From Liopterus haemorrhoidalis (lineage: Eukaryota; Arthropoda; Insecta; Coleoptera; Dytiscidae): a stretch of 64,000 nucleotides of DNA. The position numbers were made by a program, and so were the translations under genes. The stretch covers positions 26,085,279 through 26,149,278 of the forward strand of contig OZ020611.1 in the NCBI GenBank assembly GCA_963971575.1. Reading direction: 5' to 3'. The notes under the pieces were generated by a model. It saw nothing but the letters and a program-made list of their open reading frames with translations, searched no databases and was not told the origin of the DNA. Positions 21,742 to 32,450 of the stretch are shown here, piece by piece; the stretch's first letter is position 1; every line of letters begins with the position of its first letter.

Positions 21742-22346
21742 TTCTTGAATACTCGCTAAACTTCACTGTCGGAATACTACTGACCCTCCGGCTGCAGGTC
21801 GCGCGCATTATAAGTGGACTTTAAAACGTTCCATAGATTTCTAGAATCTTCAAGCAACTTGATGTTCAAGGTTCTCTGTCCGCCTCAAGGCTACTGAATT
21901 TTTTGGCAGGGCTGTATTCATAACAATATCAATATATAACACTGAATAAATTGTAACTATAATAATCGAAGCTATCGAGTATGAATTTAATTTATTTATG
22001 CATTGTTAGAGTGAGATATATTGTTGAAATTTACATAGAATATAAATTTACTATAATTGTTCTGAATTGTGTACAATATTCGGGTCTCCACTCGAGAGTA
22101 GTGAGAAGATGACAGATGTCAACATTATTAAACTAGATAATTAAAGTGATTTCTAGAATTCTCTACAATGTTTAGTCGATATTGTACATTAATTTACTTA
22201 ATTTTCACGCCCCAGTTAAACACCAGTAACCTCAGTGACCTTTAAGGGTTTCCAGTTTAGGTTTCTTAGCATATTCAGCCAAAGAAAAAGTGCATGAAGT
22301 TTAAAACAAATATACCAGGATTTGTCATACATCTTTATGAATAAAA
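21742..22346. other. No gene recognised
   Basis: AT-rich, apart from CCTCCGGCTGCAGGTCGCGC near 21786. Nothing assignable. Confidence 0.4.
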
Positions 22347-22554
22347 AAATATTAGTAGAGTTAGGAAATAATTTCATGCAGCTTTTTGGACAGAAGTCGC
22401 CCCAATTCTTCAAAATCTGAAAATAACATCTTGACTAATATCCATTTTCCTTGTGGTTCCTTCGTCCTAGTTCCATAAAATCAACCTTTTACTTTAATTA
22501 AATTTCATAAAACATGTGTTATTAAACAAAATCTGGGAAAATCACTGGGGGAAT

Positions 22555-22950
22555 TGAGTCTTGGGTCTGATATACAATTCGGGGTACTCATTTTGCAAAG
22601 TCTTTGTGCGTACCATCGATTTTTGGGGAATTAGTACGTCGGATTGTATGATGATTTATTTCTCATTGTCCTTTTAGGTTTTCTCACTGTTATCTTAATG
22701 GATTTTTCCGATGCTTGTACCGATAAATTTTGTCTTTGTTGTTACAATTTATGTAATTTAACAGGTGTTTAGCTCTTAGGGGGTTTTGGATTTCGGTCTT
22801 GATATACCGTTTGAGGTACCCTTCTCTCATTATCCTTGTGCGTACCATTGATTTTGGGGGACTGGTACGTCGAACTGTATGATTGTTCCGGATTTCATTG
22901 TCTGTTTTGGGTTCTTTCACTGTTTTACCTGGATGTGGAGGTTTATGATT
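22555..22950. repeat. Diverged direct duplication, about 220-bp offset
   Basis: Two blocks (about 22555-22690 and 22780-22935) share CTTTGTGCGTACCATCGATT or CCTTGTGCGTACCATTGATT, followed by GGGGAATTAGTACGTCGGAT or GGGGACTGGTACGTCGAACT. A minus-strand frame of 102 codons over the second block matches nothing I know. Confidence 0.6.
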
Positions 22951-23386
22951 TTTAAGATTGATTATTGCATCATGTTGTACAGGAAGTGACACTGTCAATC
23001 TTGCGATTTGTGCGTACCAGGTTGTCAGGGAGGGTAGTGTAACTACTTGTCATATTGATGCAGTAGTTGGTTTGATTAGCATTCGTAATGTTTTGAATAT
23101 TGTTAATCTTTGATATTATTATATTTAATCACTAGTTTTTTGTTTAAAATTTAACTAACAGTCACTTCCATTTGGTTTTATAAAGTACAATATTAAATTT
23201 ATTCCTGTTTTCCCATCTTTCTGTATTTTTCAAGTACAAAATATTTTGTCAATGTTATTTTTGCAATTTCACCATCCTTGGTGATGACTGATGTACATGT
23301 TGTTAGAGTGACGTTTAACTAACATAGGTAAATTAAATTATAATTATATAAGATTGTTACTTTATTGTATGTTATTGTTATAGCAC

Positions 23387-23416
23387 CTGAAGAAGCCAAC
23401 AATGTTGTTGGCGAAA
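23387..23416 (+). ncRNA. Hammerhead-ribozyme-like core (partial)
   Basis: CTGAAGA is followed by A, a six-base-pair stem (GCCAAC and GTTGGC with loop AATGTT), then GAAA. This is the CUGANGA-stem II-GAAA core order of a hammerhead. I could not find a clean stem III with a cleavage-site UH, so self-cleavage is doubtful. Confidence 0.4.
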
Positions 23417-23489
23417 CGTTGTGTTGTTTAAATAAACGCTTCTTGTCCAAAAAGCTGAATGAAATTATTTCCTAACTCTACTATTATAC

Positions 23490-23730
23490 AAATTGGACGT
23501 TAAATAACTATTCTACTAAAAACATAATTTAAATAAAAATAGTCCTTCTTGAAAGAGACAATTGCAACAGCTAGCATAGTCGGCCATATAGAGACTGTAG
23601 CAAGTGCAGGCCTACTTGACCCCGACTGAAAAGGCCCTCAGTCCGTTACGTGGAACTTAGAAAAAGAAAAGGAAAAGAAGAATAAAGAAAAGAAAAGCGA
23701 AAAATAAAACCGAATTGAGTCGTTGTTTTT
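23490..23730. other. No feature recognised
   Basis: Short AT-rich stretch with a purine-rich AAAGAAAAGAAAAGCG run. Confidence 0.4.
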
Positions 23731-24775
23731 AGGCTTTTATAGGTATGACCACCAAAAAACTCATGTGTCTGTTTGTCTGTAAGGTAGAAATTGTAGCCAA
23801 ACGGCTGGACTTAGAAAGTTGAAATTTGGCATTCTTGTACAACTATTTGACCCACCTATAGAAAAATAATAGAAAGTTAAAAAACAAAACACGTCATGAG
23901 GTAATTAATATGAATTTAATAAAAAAATTAATATTTTTTAAAAATTTAATTTAGAGTGCGGTATCAAATGAAACTTAAATGCGTGGATAAACAAACGATT
24001 TTTTTTTTGAAAAACTTTTTTTATGTGAATTTCTTCAAAAATATGTCGTAAAGCTTTTATTCCATATCCTATTTCTGAGAGGGGTTGATCTAAAAATCTC
24101 AATAATGTTCATTGATAGGAGAACAAGAATAGTTCAACAGGAACTTTTGCTTGAGTTTAGTTTTTAGTAAAATAATGAATTTTAAGTTTCGTTGAATAAA
24201 ATTATTATATTTTGAATATTTATTGCGATGTCAAAAGCTATTTATTTAGAATTTTTAAATTTTAACAGGATTTTTTAACGAAAAGGGTTAAACCAAAAAT
24301 CAGAGAAAAATCTAAGTAATGTAAATTGATCTAAGCTGGAAACCTACGAGAAAAATCCTTTTCTGATTTGGTTTTTGAAAAATATTGCGGTGTTTGTGTA
24401 TTTGACAAAATTTATTATTTTTTAATTCATTGCTAAATTATAGCTAGTAATGTTATGTATTCTTTGTATGTGTGTATTGCTATGATAATGTTTTTTTTTT
24501 TTTTTTTTTTTTTAAATTAAAAATATCAAATATATTTAACAGTTGAGAACCGGCTCAATAATTCTACTTATTGTTTGTTTTTTTTTGTTGTTTTGTTTTT
24601 ATGGTATCAAAGCGGCATAAATGATTTATAGTAAAAACATTACATGGCAGCTCTTAGTACTTCAATAACGAATAAAAATGTCTATCCATCCAGCATTCTG
24701 TTGGCTTCTTATACTTATTAAATACCTACAAAATCCTAAAATGTGTAAAAATTCACAATTCACACAATTTTTTAA
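23731..24775 (+). mobile_element. Family A repeat, diverged copy
   Basis: From AGGCTTTTATAGGTATGACC to AATACCTACAAAATCC and TTCACACAATTTTTT. The tetranucleotide tract is reduced to three GTCT units (about 23767-23781), and a 26-base T tract sits at 24489-24514. The conserved block TTGAAATTTGGCATTCTTG is present. Confidence 0.7.
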
Positions 24776-24829
24776 ATTAGATTTGACGAGCGGTGTCGAT
24801 TAATCATTCCCCCTCGATTCTGCCACCAC

Positions 24830-24994
24830 CAGTGGCGGATTTTCGCAAAGACAAAAAAGACAATTGTCTTGGGCCCGTAATTTTAAAGGGCTCAAAGCAC
24901 ACTTCCCCTTTCTCCTTCCCCTTTGAACGCCACTAGGTTGAGGGCCCGTAAATCAAAAATGTCTTGGGCCCGGCCAAGGCTTAATCTGCCACTG
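24830..24994. mobile_element. hAT-type MITE, perfect 8-bp duplication
   Basis: 165 bp with ends CAGTGGCGGATT and AATCTGCCACTG. GCCACCAC flanks it exactly at 24822-24829 and 24995-25002. Inside are inverted GGGCCCG motifs. It is non-coding and appears recent, given the intact duplication. Confidence 0.92.
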
Positions 24995-25131
24995 GCCACC
25001 ACCGCTCTTTTATCCGACAAGGCTAGACCAAATTAATACGCCGCATGAGGGAGATCTTACAAGTTCAAGGAATACATAACATCCTTTTGCAGTTCAAAAA
25101 TCCAAACCGGCTGGAAAATATTTAAATTTTA

Positions 25132-25985
25132 TTAGGTTGTCAAGGATGAAATTTGTAGAAAAAAAGGCAAAGTTGGTTGATAACTTAAAAATATAAGGAA
25201 TTATTTTATTCTACAAAGTATGCACCCATATTGTCTATACACTTTTGCCATTTAAGCGGCAGGTTGTTCAGGCCGGTGGTATAAAATCCTGGCGGATGAG
25301 AGTCAATGAATTCCTGGAAGGCCAGTTTTACAGCATTGTCGGAATTAAACTGTTTTCCTATTAAAAAGTTGTCCAAATTGCGGAAGAAGTGGTAGTCAGT
25401 GGGGGCTAGGTCTTGTGAGTATGGAGGATAATGAAGAAGTTCCAACTCAAATTCCTGTAGTTTTGCCACAGTCATTTGTGCAGTGTGGTCTAGCGTTATC
25501 ATCCAATAAGTTAGGAGTCGATTTGTTGACCAATCTAGGCTGTTTTTCTTTAAGTTTTTGCATCATTTCGTCCAGTTCGTTGCAGTATATTTCTACTGTG
25601 ATCGATGAGCTAGGTTTTTTTTGTTTGTTTTGTTTTAAGTTACCTGTACGAAATTTGGCGAACCAATTTGATATTGTCTACTGCGTAGTAACACTAGAGC
25701 CAAATACACTATTAATGTTTCGCGCGGTCTGCGATGCCGTAGTTTCACGTAGGAACTCATACTTCAGAAGAGTGCAAATTTCCGACCGTCCCATTTTCAA
25801 CAAAATTGATATTTAAAAAAAAGTTTTTGATATATTTTAGAGCACTCAATGATTCTTTAAAAAGGCGAGATGTGTAACTTTCCAACAAAAATAAAAACAG
25901 AACGGTAAAATATTAAGCCAATGTGAAATAATAAGCTGTTAAAGTTGGCAATATTATTAATTAAGTTTCGTCCTTGACGACCTGA
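25132..25985 (-). mobile_element. Mariner element, internally deleted
   Basis: Ends TTAGGTTGTCAAGGATGAAA (left) and TCAGGTCGTCAAGGACGAAA (from the right) form the TIR, and TA flanks at 25130-25131 and 25986-25987. The 854-bp element contains both termini of a mariner transposase on the minus strand but lacks the centre. Confidence 0.88.
25206..25794 (-). pseudogene. Mariner transposase relic with central deletion
   Basis: The minus strand starts MGRSEICTLLKYEFLRETTA, then NSVFGSSVTTQ, a stop, and ISNWFAKFRTGNLKQNK, which is the N-terminal DNA-binding part. After a deletion it reads LLDDNARPHC (second catalytic Asp), ELELLHYPPYSQDLAPTDYH (third Asp), FFRNLDNFLIGKQF and WQKCIDNMGAYFVE at the end. 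The first catalytic Asp region is missing. Normal length is near 345 residues; fewer than 200 remain. Confidence 0.9.
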
Positions 25986-25987
25986 TA

Positions 25988-26929
25988 TAATTGATTGCTT
26001 AAGGACCGATAAAATTGTTCACTTAACAACTCTGAAATCTAGAAATATGTGAAAATTCGCACTTTACATTAATTTTCTGTAGTGTTTCTCTGATTAGACA
26101 ACCGGGGACAAGACTGGGAAAATTGATCTCAATTATTATACTACAATGAATCTATTAAACTATTTTAAAAGAATTATACTTCAAAGACCACGATAAAAAG
26201 CAAAAAAAAAGAACTGTGATACAGAGAATAAAGGTGAAACGAGGAGAATAAGGGGAAAAGATAAATGCAAAAAGGCAATGTCACATTTTAATAAAACAGG
26301 TAAAGTTAATAACTGCTAATAGATCTGACAGTGATAAATTTATGTTGATATAATGAAAATTGATGATATTTATTCAGGGAATAACACGAATGATGATTTT
26401 AGTGACATAGATTTAGAGACAGATAATATACTGTCAGTTAAAAATTTATGGACTGGCAATTGATTTTATGTAAAAGTTCATTTGTTATAAGTGTATAATT
26501 AGGATCAAGCATGGACTACAAAATAAAATGTGATTCAGTCTGGAGCAGTGGCGGCCTGTACTACAACACCCCTAAAGCAAAAATGAAAAAATAAATTTAT
26601 TACATGTTTTACATATTTCATTGTTATATTATTATTATTATTATTTTTTTTTTGAAAAAAAATGAATATTTGAAAATAAACATTGACAACAAGTTGTTAA
26701 TTGACAATGTCCTAATGATTAAACAAATAAATAATAGGTTCCCAACGCCTGGATAGGCTTATTCGGGCAGAGAAAATAAGTTCTCCGTTTCTAGATCGTC
26801 GGGCGTAGATATGAAAGCCACGTGGTCAGTGTGACGTTTCGACCGGTCCTATTACTCCTGTATAAACAGATACTCATTTTAAGTATTAAATGCTTTTTTA
26901 TTTTATAATAATCATACAGTATGCTTAAG
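25988..26929. other. Mostly unassigned; small repeat traces
   Basis: A family A end fragment lies near 26020-26078 (GTGAAAATTCGCACTTTACA). A lone hAT-like terminus CAGTGGCGGCCTGTA is at 26547. The minus-strand motif GGACCGGTCGAAACGTCA at 26846-26863 recurs diverged at 52940-52957. No gene. Confidence 0.4.
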
Positions 26930-27712
26930 TCATTCTGCATATTTCAGCATTCCTTTACATTTCTAACTTTAGAAAATAATTTAAGGTGATCTGCAAACAT
27001 TCGAAATTTCTAATTCACAAAAAAATTGACGGGTTCGGGTGTAAAACCTGGTAACTAACATATTTTTCAAAACTGAATTACTGCAAGTAAAATATGGTAA
27101 ATGTCATCATAAACTAGATTTCACTTCAAATTTACAAAAAATATCAATAGATAGCTTGGATGTATCATGTAATATGTGGTATCTGCATGTTCTCATTTTT
27201 GCAATATTTTTACAAAGTTTTAATGTCGTCTCTTGCAAAAATATTAAATTTTCAGATACCAGATTTTACTCCCGAACCCCTCAATTATTAGTATCATGTA
27301 CAAATATATTAAACAGCAATGGGCCTAAATGAGAGCCTTGTGGTACACCTTTAACAATAACCCATCTAGAAGTAAAACCATTCATGACCACACACTGTTC
27401 CCGATAACACAAATATGATTTGAACCAATTCAAGAGGTTTCCATGTACACCTGCGTCTAATTTATTTAATATTAAATTGTGATCAATTTTATCGAACGCT
27501 TTACTAAAATCAGTGTATATGGAATCAACCTGAACCCATTCATCCATCGCCTTCAGAATATAGTCAGTGTACAATGTCAAATTAGTGTTCACAGATCTGT
27601 GTGGAAAAAATCCATGTTGTTCCACAGGAATAATAATTTTAACAAAGTTAAATAAGTGAAAATAAATACTTGAGGCTGAATCGCAATCCCTTCTGGCAAC
27701 CTTAATCTGCAA
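26930..27712 (-). pseudogene. Jockey-like LINE reverse transcriptase relic
   Basis: The minus strand reads IPVEQHGFFPHRSVNTNLTL, DSIYTDFSKAFDKIDHNLIL and KGVPQGSHLGPLLFNIFVHD. After the MITE at 27024-27286 it continues RMFADHLKLFSKVRNV and MQNDLS. The F(A)DD box is FADH, so a catalytic Asp is lost. The fragment covers the palm of the enzyme only. Both flanks of the MITE line up with the family, which fixes the insertion point. Confidence 0.88.
27024..27286. mobile_element. MITE inside a LINE relic
   Basis: Ends AATTGACGGGTTCGGGTGTA and (from the right) AATTGAGGGGTTCGGGAGTA give a TIR of about 29 bp; AATT may be the target site. It is 263 bp and non-coding. Confidence 0.82.
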
Positions 27713-28307
27713 GTAACAACAGGCCTACTTCGAAGACTCGGCAGTTTTAATTAAATTACAAATAAATAATTGATGACACACAATATTTGATTATATAGTT
27801 TATTTATTTATAAATTATGACAATATATTATCTCAAAAAATATACTATCTTATCTATTTGTAATAATATATGTATGTTATCTATGAAAGTTACAATAAAT
27901 AAATTTGGCAAATTTATCATTATATGCTGTAATTCAAAAAATTACAATATTTTGAACAAAAAATTATAAGGAAAATGTTTCATATAGAATATGATGGCAA
28001 CTGAATACAATAATATAGGATTAACTAGCCACTTAATTGGACTAGTTGCTAAACTGATAAATATGGTCATTAAATAAAAACTCTAGTTTTCTATGGAATT
28101 TATAATATATAATTTTCTAACGCGGACCACTAATAATAATTGTTGGTTCATTTTTTGCAAGAAAACAAATATATTATATTTAATGTGCTACTAAATACAC
28201 TTATATTATTTGCAGAAAATCACAGATAGTTTACAGAAAATAAACAAAATATAAATTATTTACATAAAAAATATGCATAAAAATTAACAAAAAATCCCAA
28301 AAAACAA
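27713..28307. other. No gene recognised
   Basis: Very AT-rich. ACGCGGACCACTAATAAT at about 28118 hints at the other part of the repeat ending at 28366. Confidence 0.4.
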
Positions 28308-28366
28308 ACAAAAATTTTTGCGGACCACTAAAATTTTTCTGCGGACCACCTGTTGAGGAACACTGT
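28308..28366 (-). mobile_element. hAT-like terminus (GCGGACCACCTGTTGAGGAAC)
   Basis: CTGCGGACCACC followed by TGTTGAGGAACACTG is the end of a short repeat family whose second copy closes the window (63879-64000). TIR pairing was not established here. Confidence 0.5.
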
Positions 28367-28987
28367 TTTAAACCACATGTTAAAATTTACACTCATAGCC
28401 TAACTTATAATACACTTAATCCAAAGACATCCAAATTGGCCGACACTAATCTATTTTTTAAATATAAAAAAAAAAAAATTAGACACATAGCAGCGTTCAG
28501 ATAAATAAGATAATAAAGAAAATAATCACAAAATATTCAAAACTCAAAACATAGCTGTGAAAATTAATGCTTTCTTCCAGGCTTCTGGTTGGTTCAGATT
28601 AGTATTGTGAAATAAAATATATGAGGAGGCACAATGCAAAATCGATTTTATCACATTTTTTTCAAAATCGAGATATCACGTGATTATCATTTCTTACCTT
28701 GAAAGCTATTCAGAACACAGAAAAAATATCAACAAAATCAATTATATGCCTTTATAATGTCGCATTAAATTGTGCAAGACAAAACAGAACCAACTTTATC
28801 CACAAAAGAGTCTGGTGCAAAATCAACTGTTTCCATTTCAGCCAATCACATCATTACATTATTTTCTCTACTTGCGCAGATTACAAACGCATGTAGATAA
28901 ATACAATAACAAGTTGACAATAATAAGTTTATAACTGCCGTTTTTACGTTTAGTTTTGTTATTTTTTATGTGTTTTGTGTGCTTTTA

Positions 28988-29176
28988 TTATATTTTTCTT
29001 AAGAAATGAGATTGGAATCGATTTTGTGCAATACCAACTTTCATCATCATCATCATAATTGGCGCGACAGCCCGAAATGAGCCAAGACCTCCTGTTTCCA
29101 GGTTTCTTGACCATGTTTTCAATCTATGTACATTCAGCAATAATATGGTCAGTATTATGTATTTTTTAGCGTACAC
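28988..29176 (-). pseudogene. Possible LINE 3' end with (CAT)n tail
   Basis: The minus strand reads LKTWSRNLETGGLGSFRAVA followed by repeated ATG codons from the (CAT)n tract at 29041-29057. I have seen similar ends in insect retrotransposons, but the family is not certain. Confidence 0.3.
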
Positions 29177-29239
29177 AGAAAAGCACCTACAGTTTAAAGC
29201 CGGTTGCGAACGACTAAGCAGAACCTGTAATTTGTATAA

Positions 29240-29330
29240 ATATTTCTACACAAATTATTTGACATAAGCAGGAATTGAACTTACGTCCGTGCCCTTGCTC
29301 AGCGGTCAAGTAGCAAGTACAGACGTCTTA
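29240..29330 (-). other. tRNA-like (SINE) box B
   Basis: The minus strand carries AAGTTCAATTCCTGC, close to a box B, within a region otherwise unlike its surroundings. Box A is weak. Confidence 0.25.
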
Positions 29331-29476
29331 ACGTTTGCAGCTACAGGCTTGCCAGTCACTTTTTGGAGTCAAAAATTAAACAATTGAACGTCAGCAAATG
29401 ATTCTAATATGACGACGCTACTTGTCATTAGTGATGTGCCGAATTACATAAAAACCAGAACTTCAGATACAGATGC

Positions 29477-29566
29477 GGATAAAACCAACTTTATCCAGTC
29501 AAATATCAGCAAAACCAACTTTATCCAGTCAAATAACAGCAAAACCTACTTTATCCAGACAAGTAT
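29477..29566 (+). repeat. Three tandem 30-bp units
   Basis: Three copies of a 30-bp unit containing AAAACCAACTTTATCCAG. They translate as repeats of KTNFIQSNxS, but the surrounding frame resembles no known protein. Confidence 0.8.
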
Positions 29567-29939
29567 CTATTTAATTTTCGATATGGGTGACTCATTTAAT
29601 CTTAATCGTATTACCATAAACAGTAGATTTACAAAAAAAAAAAAATTCTTGTAGTAAAACTAAACTCGAAAAACGTTTTTTTTTTTTTGAATACCCAAAG
29701 TTTTGATGACTTGATAAAGCTGGTTTTGTTTTGTACCTCCTCATATGCGATATACATAAAATCGTGAAACTTAAAGATATTAAAACCGAGCATATTAAAA
29801 TCGCACACTAATTTCTTACACAGATCACTTTTAAGGTTTTTCAAGGCACATATAAATTAAATAATTTAAAACTAAAAAAATTAAAAACTACTAGAGCTTA
29901 ATTTGGAAGTTTGAATGGATCTTTCAGAATTTTTTGTTG

Positions 29940-30808
29940 GAGAGAAACAAATATGTGTTTCCGTAAGAAACCGACGTTAATTTTCCATGGGCTGTTGCGA
30001 GTTTTTTTTTTTAATGAACAAGCGTTATGTATTTTATTTTATTTTGATTGGGGTATCAAATGAAAGTTCTTAATACGTGACAATTAGCGAACAAAATTTT
30101 ATTAAAATTAAAAATATTTTATCCCCCACCCTCTTTCCCAGAAAAGTAGGTTTAAAAATATGAAGTTATGTCAGTTTTACACAGTTCAATTAATTGATCA
30201 ATAAGTTTTTTGTCAATTGAAAATTTTATTGGTAACCTTGAAAATAAAAGAATCGCTTTACACACATCAGTTTATTTATCAATTTATTTGAAAACTTTTA
30301 CATTACCATCCGTAAAACATGTTGACATATTTATCAAAATGAAAGTATAAATCTTTACAAAATTACGAGCTGTGAAAAAAATAATAATAATAATAATAAC
30401 GTAAATTATGGTGAATTAGAACGTTTGCGGTTCTGTCACATTTTAAAACGAAACATAATTTATATATTTCTAGGTTATGTTACAATTAAACAGTTGGCAA
30501 TAACTAAACAAATACAAATATACCTAGAATTCCTCAAAAAAATTATGAATAATAGAACGTGTTCAATTTTCAAAATAAATTGATTTTTTTGTCAATTAAT
30601 TGATCAATTTGGAGACGAAATTTTTACACTTTACACACATTAATTAATTGAATGTCAACTTTTTCATTTAATTGATCAATAAATTGAATCGTGTAAAACC
30701 CACTTAAGAGTAATAAGTTGACCAAAATAGGACACTCCTAATTTTGAAACTTAATTAATTCCTACGAAACCCTGAAATGTGTGAGAATTAACAATTCATG
30801 TAATATTT
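29940..30808 (+). mobile_element. Family A remnant interrupted by a MITE
   Basis: GGGTATCAAATGAAAGTTCT and ATCCCCCACCC before 30174, and TACGAAACCCTGAAATGTGT after 30700, are family A landmarks. The middle was replaced or split by the 30174-30699 element. Confidence 0.6.
30174..30699. mobile_element. MITE with GTTTTACAC TIRs
   Basis: Left GTTTTACACAGTTCAATTAA and right (reverse complement) GTTTTACACGATTCAATTTA continue with ATTGATCAAT in both arms for about 30 bp. CTTTACACACAT recurs inside at 30256 and 30629, suggesting an internal duplication. Non-coding. Confidence 0.78.
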
Positions 30809-30999
30809 TTTTTTATATTATTATATTTTGTGAAATATATTACTTGCAATGTACATTTACTGTAATTTATGACATGTTTTGTTTATATGGTAATATATGA
30901 AAGTATTTTGCTCATTATAGTAATATCCGTTTTATTGTACAACAGCTTAATTGGACCAAATAACCTAAAATGTGGCCTGGAAATCTACTGTTTTAACAC

Positions 31000-31005
31000 T
31001 TTATT
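31000..31005 (-). terminator. Polyadenylation signal AATAAA
   Basis: On the minus strand AATAAA directly follows the TAA stop of the SIAH-like gene. It is a canonical eukaryotic cleavage and polyadenylation signal, unusually close to the stop. Confidence 0.6.
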
Positions 31006-32367
31006 TTAAAGAATATCTTGAATGTAAAATGCTAAATTATAACAATTTTCATTTGAAATTGCCAGCTTGAAACTACCCTCCTTTTTCGTAAGATCCCAAT
31101 CAAAATAATAATCATTCTGTTCAACAATCTTCACCTCTTCTTCCAAAGCACAAAATTCCCTGTCAGGATTATTTAAAACCAATTTACATCTAAACTTTCT
31201 ATTATCAACTTTACTTATATCAGATATAACATCGAAATCCAAAGACTCTTTTCCAATTTTCCAAATACAATAAAACTTAATCTGCCTATTGCATGCAAAT
31301 GTATCATTTGTAGTCAGTACAGCTCTATATTGTTGATTTTCAGAAAGGTTTTTAAATTCCATCTTATTATCTTCGAGTTTAAAATTGAAGTGTTTTTCCA
31401 TATCGTGTTTGAGGAGTGATGATTCTCTTAAAGTTATTCTACATTTTGTGCAAACTGGTTTTCCAAATTTACAAAACCATTTTTCATGTTTATTCAAATT
31501 TAAATCATTATCTTTATAAGAACAACCTTTGTCTTCGTTTTTGCATGGTTTATGGTTGATGGTACAACATTTATCACATATTAAACCTTCATTGGACACA
31601 AAAATTGGAGCTGCACAAATAATAGTTTTGCAGGCATCACAAAATATATCCTTCATTCTTAATGAAACGGTCATCCAAATTTTTGATGGATCTCCTAAGT
31701 CGTTCAACACGTTTTTGATACTGAATCCCAAAGCACTAACTGTTTGTATAAGTGGTAACTTACGATGGCTTTGTACAGCTCTGGATTTCGTAATTTTATC
31801 CACACCATTTCCAATTTCAATGTCATATTCAAAAATATTTCTCAATGCTTCATTATTAAGTAGTCTTACATTTAGCCAAAATGTGTCAAAAGCAGTTCTG
31901 CACCTTAACTGCACGAGGAACAAAAATCCAAAAGCTACCATAAGGAAATTTTTATCGTTGTTAGTGGATAGGTCAGGTTGATATTTTCCTGGATAGTCAA
32001 ATACGTGCTCTGGATGCTTCTTCATGTAATGTTCCATTAGACTATTCCTATTTCCTCTCCAAGAACAAGTTCCAACTGGTAAAACAGGACAGTTATACCG
32101 AAAAAATAAACATTCTTCTTCGTGTTTTTTCATTTCTGTCAGATTTAGTTTTGTAGTACATCCATCTTTTTCATATCGACAAGGAAATAGAACTGCTGAT
32201 GCTATATGTTCGTAGGATTTATTTCTCGCCATTTTTAAGTCGTCTGGTAGGTAACATCTTCCACATACACTGTCTGAATTATTTTTTAAATAAACTGGTT
32301 CACAACTTAAGTATTCGAAACATTCACTACACTTTAGTTGTTCTAATATTTCTTTAGGTAACTCCAT
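31006..32367 (-). CDS. SINA/SIAH-like E3 ubiquitin ligase with two tandem RING-zinc finger modules
   Basis: Intact 453-codon single-exon frame, by far the longest here. Residues 13-38 have C13xxC16 and C35xxC38, a reduced RING. Residues 63-86 have C-x6-C-x11-H-x3-C and 101-118 have CSW.G..H..H, the SIAH-type zinc finger; 120-240 resemble the SINA substrate-binding fold (EALRNIFEYDIEI). A second set follows: C243xxC246 and C264xxC267, C275-x6-C282-x11-H294-x4-C299, C306xxC309-x11-H321-x4-H326, then a second SINA-like region to 453. Known SIAH proteins have one such module (about 280 residues) and transfer ubiquitin to targets in the cytosol. The canonical RING His is not seen, so ligase activity is uncertain. 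A TATA-like box and AATAAA flank it. Its neighbours are transposons; it may be a retrogene or a lineage-specific duplicate. Confidence 0.88.
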   Translation of the reverse strand: MELPKEILEQLKCSECFEYLSCEPVYLKNNSDSVCGRCYLPDDLKMARNKSYEHIASAVLFPCRYEKDGCTTKLNLTEMKKHEEECLFFRYNCPVLPVGTCSWRGNRNSLMEHYMKKHPEHVFDYPGKYQPDLSTNNDKNFLMVAFGFLFLVQLRCRTAFDTFWLNVRLLNNEALRNIFEYDIEIGNGVDKITKSRAVQSHRKLPLIQTVSALGFSIKNVLNDLGDPSKIWMTVSLRMKDIFCDACKTIICAAPIFVSNEGLICDKCCTINHKPCKNEDKGCSYKDNDLNLNKHEKWFCKFGKPVCTKCRITLRESSLLKHDMEKHFNFKLEDNKMEFKNLSENQQYRAVLTTNDTFACNRQIKFYCIWKIGKESLDFDVISDISKVDNRKFRCKLVLNNPDREFCALEEEVKIVEQNDYYFDWDLTKKEGSFKLAISNENCYNLAFYIQDIL

Positions 32368-32450
32368 TTTTACTAAATGATACGATGATACTAATAAATT
32401 ATTGTGTTATCTAAAGTATAAATAACGTTATCTTTAAGATAAAGATGATT
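32368..32450 (-). promoter_or_regulatory. Candidate core promoter of the SIAH-like gene
   Basis: Reading the minus strand toward the ATG, TATTTATAC lies about 60 bases before the start codon. TATCATCGTATCATTT, which contains a TCATT-type insect initiator, lies 30-45 bases downstream of that. The leader would be very short. Inferred from motifs only. Confidence 0.3.

Larger units (their letters stand above)
22347..23485. mobile_element. Penelope-like element region with inverted arms (tentative)
   Basis: GTAGAGTTAGGAAATAATTT plus CAGCTTTTTGGACA (22355-22392) is repeated inverted at 23446-23485. Just inside the right arm is a hammerhead-like core (23387-23416) with CGAAACGTTG, a motif frequent in Penelope-like elements. 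No GIY-YIG or reverse transcriptase frame was recognised. Rearranged pieces of the same arm occur at 49104-49175. Confidence 0.45.
28618..29746. mobile_element. Candidate TIR element with coding-like tandem repeats
   Basis: TATATGAGGAGGCAC at the left and GTACCTCCTCATAT at the right form inverted ends. Beyond these, imperfect pairing continues for about 35 bp into AAAAYCRRYTTTATC. The motif AAAACCAACTTTATCCA recurs internally (28782-28798 and three times at 29477-29566). No target duplication was confirmed. Confidence 0.45.

Noticed and set aside
25415..25816. 133-codon plus frame
   Set aside because: Antisense shadow of the mariner transposase relic, whose motifs are clear on the minus strand.
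29477..29566. CRISPR-like array
   Set aside because: Units are directly adjacent without spacers, and the genome is eukaryotic.
31529..31981. 150-codon plus-strand frame
   Set aside because: Antisense shadow of the SIAH-like gene.
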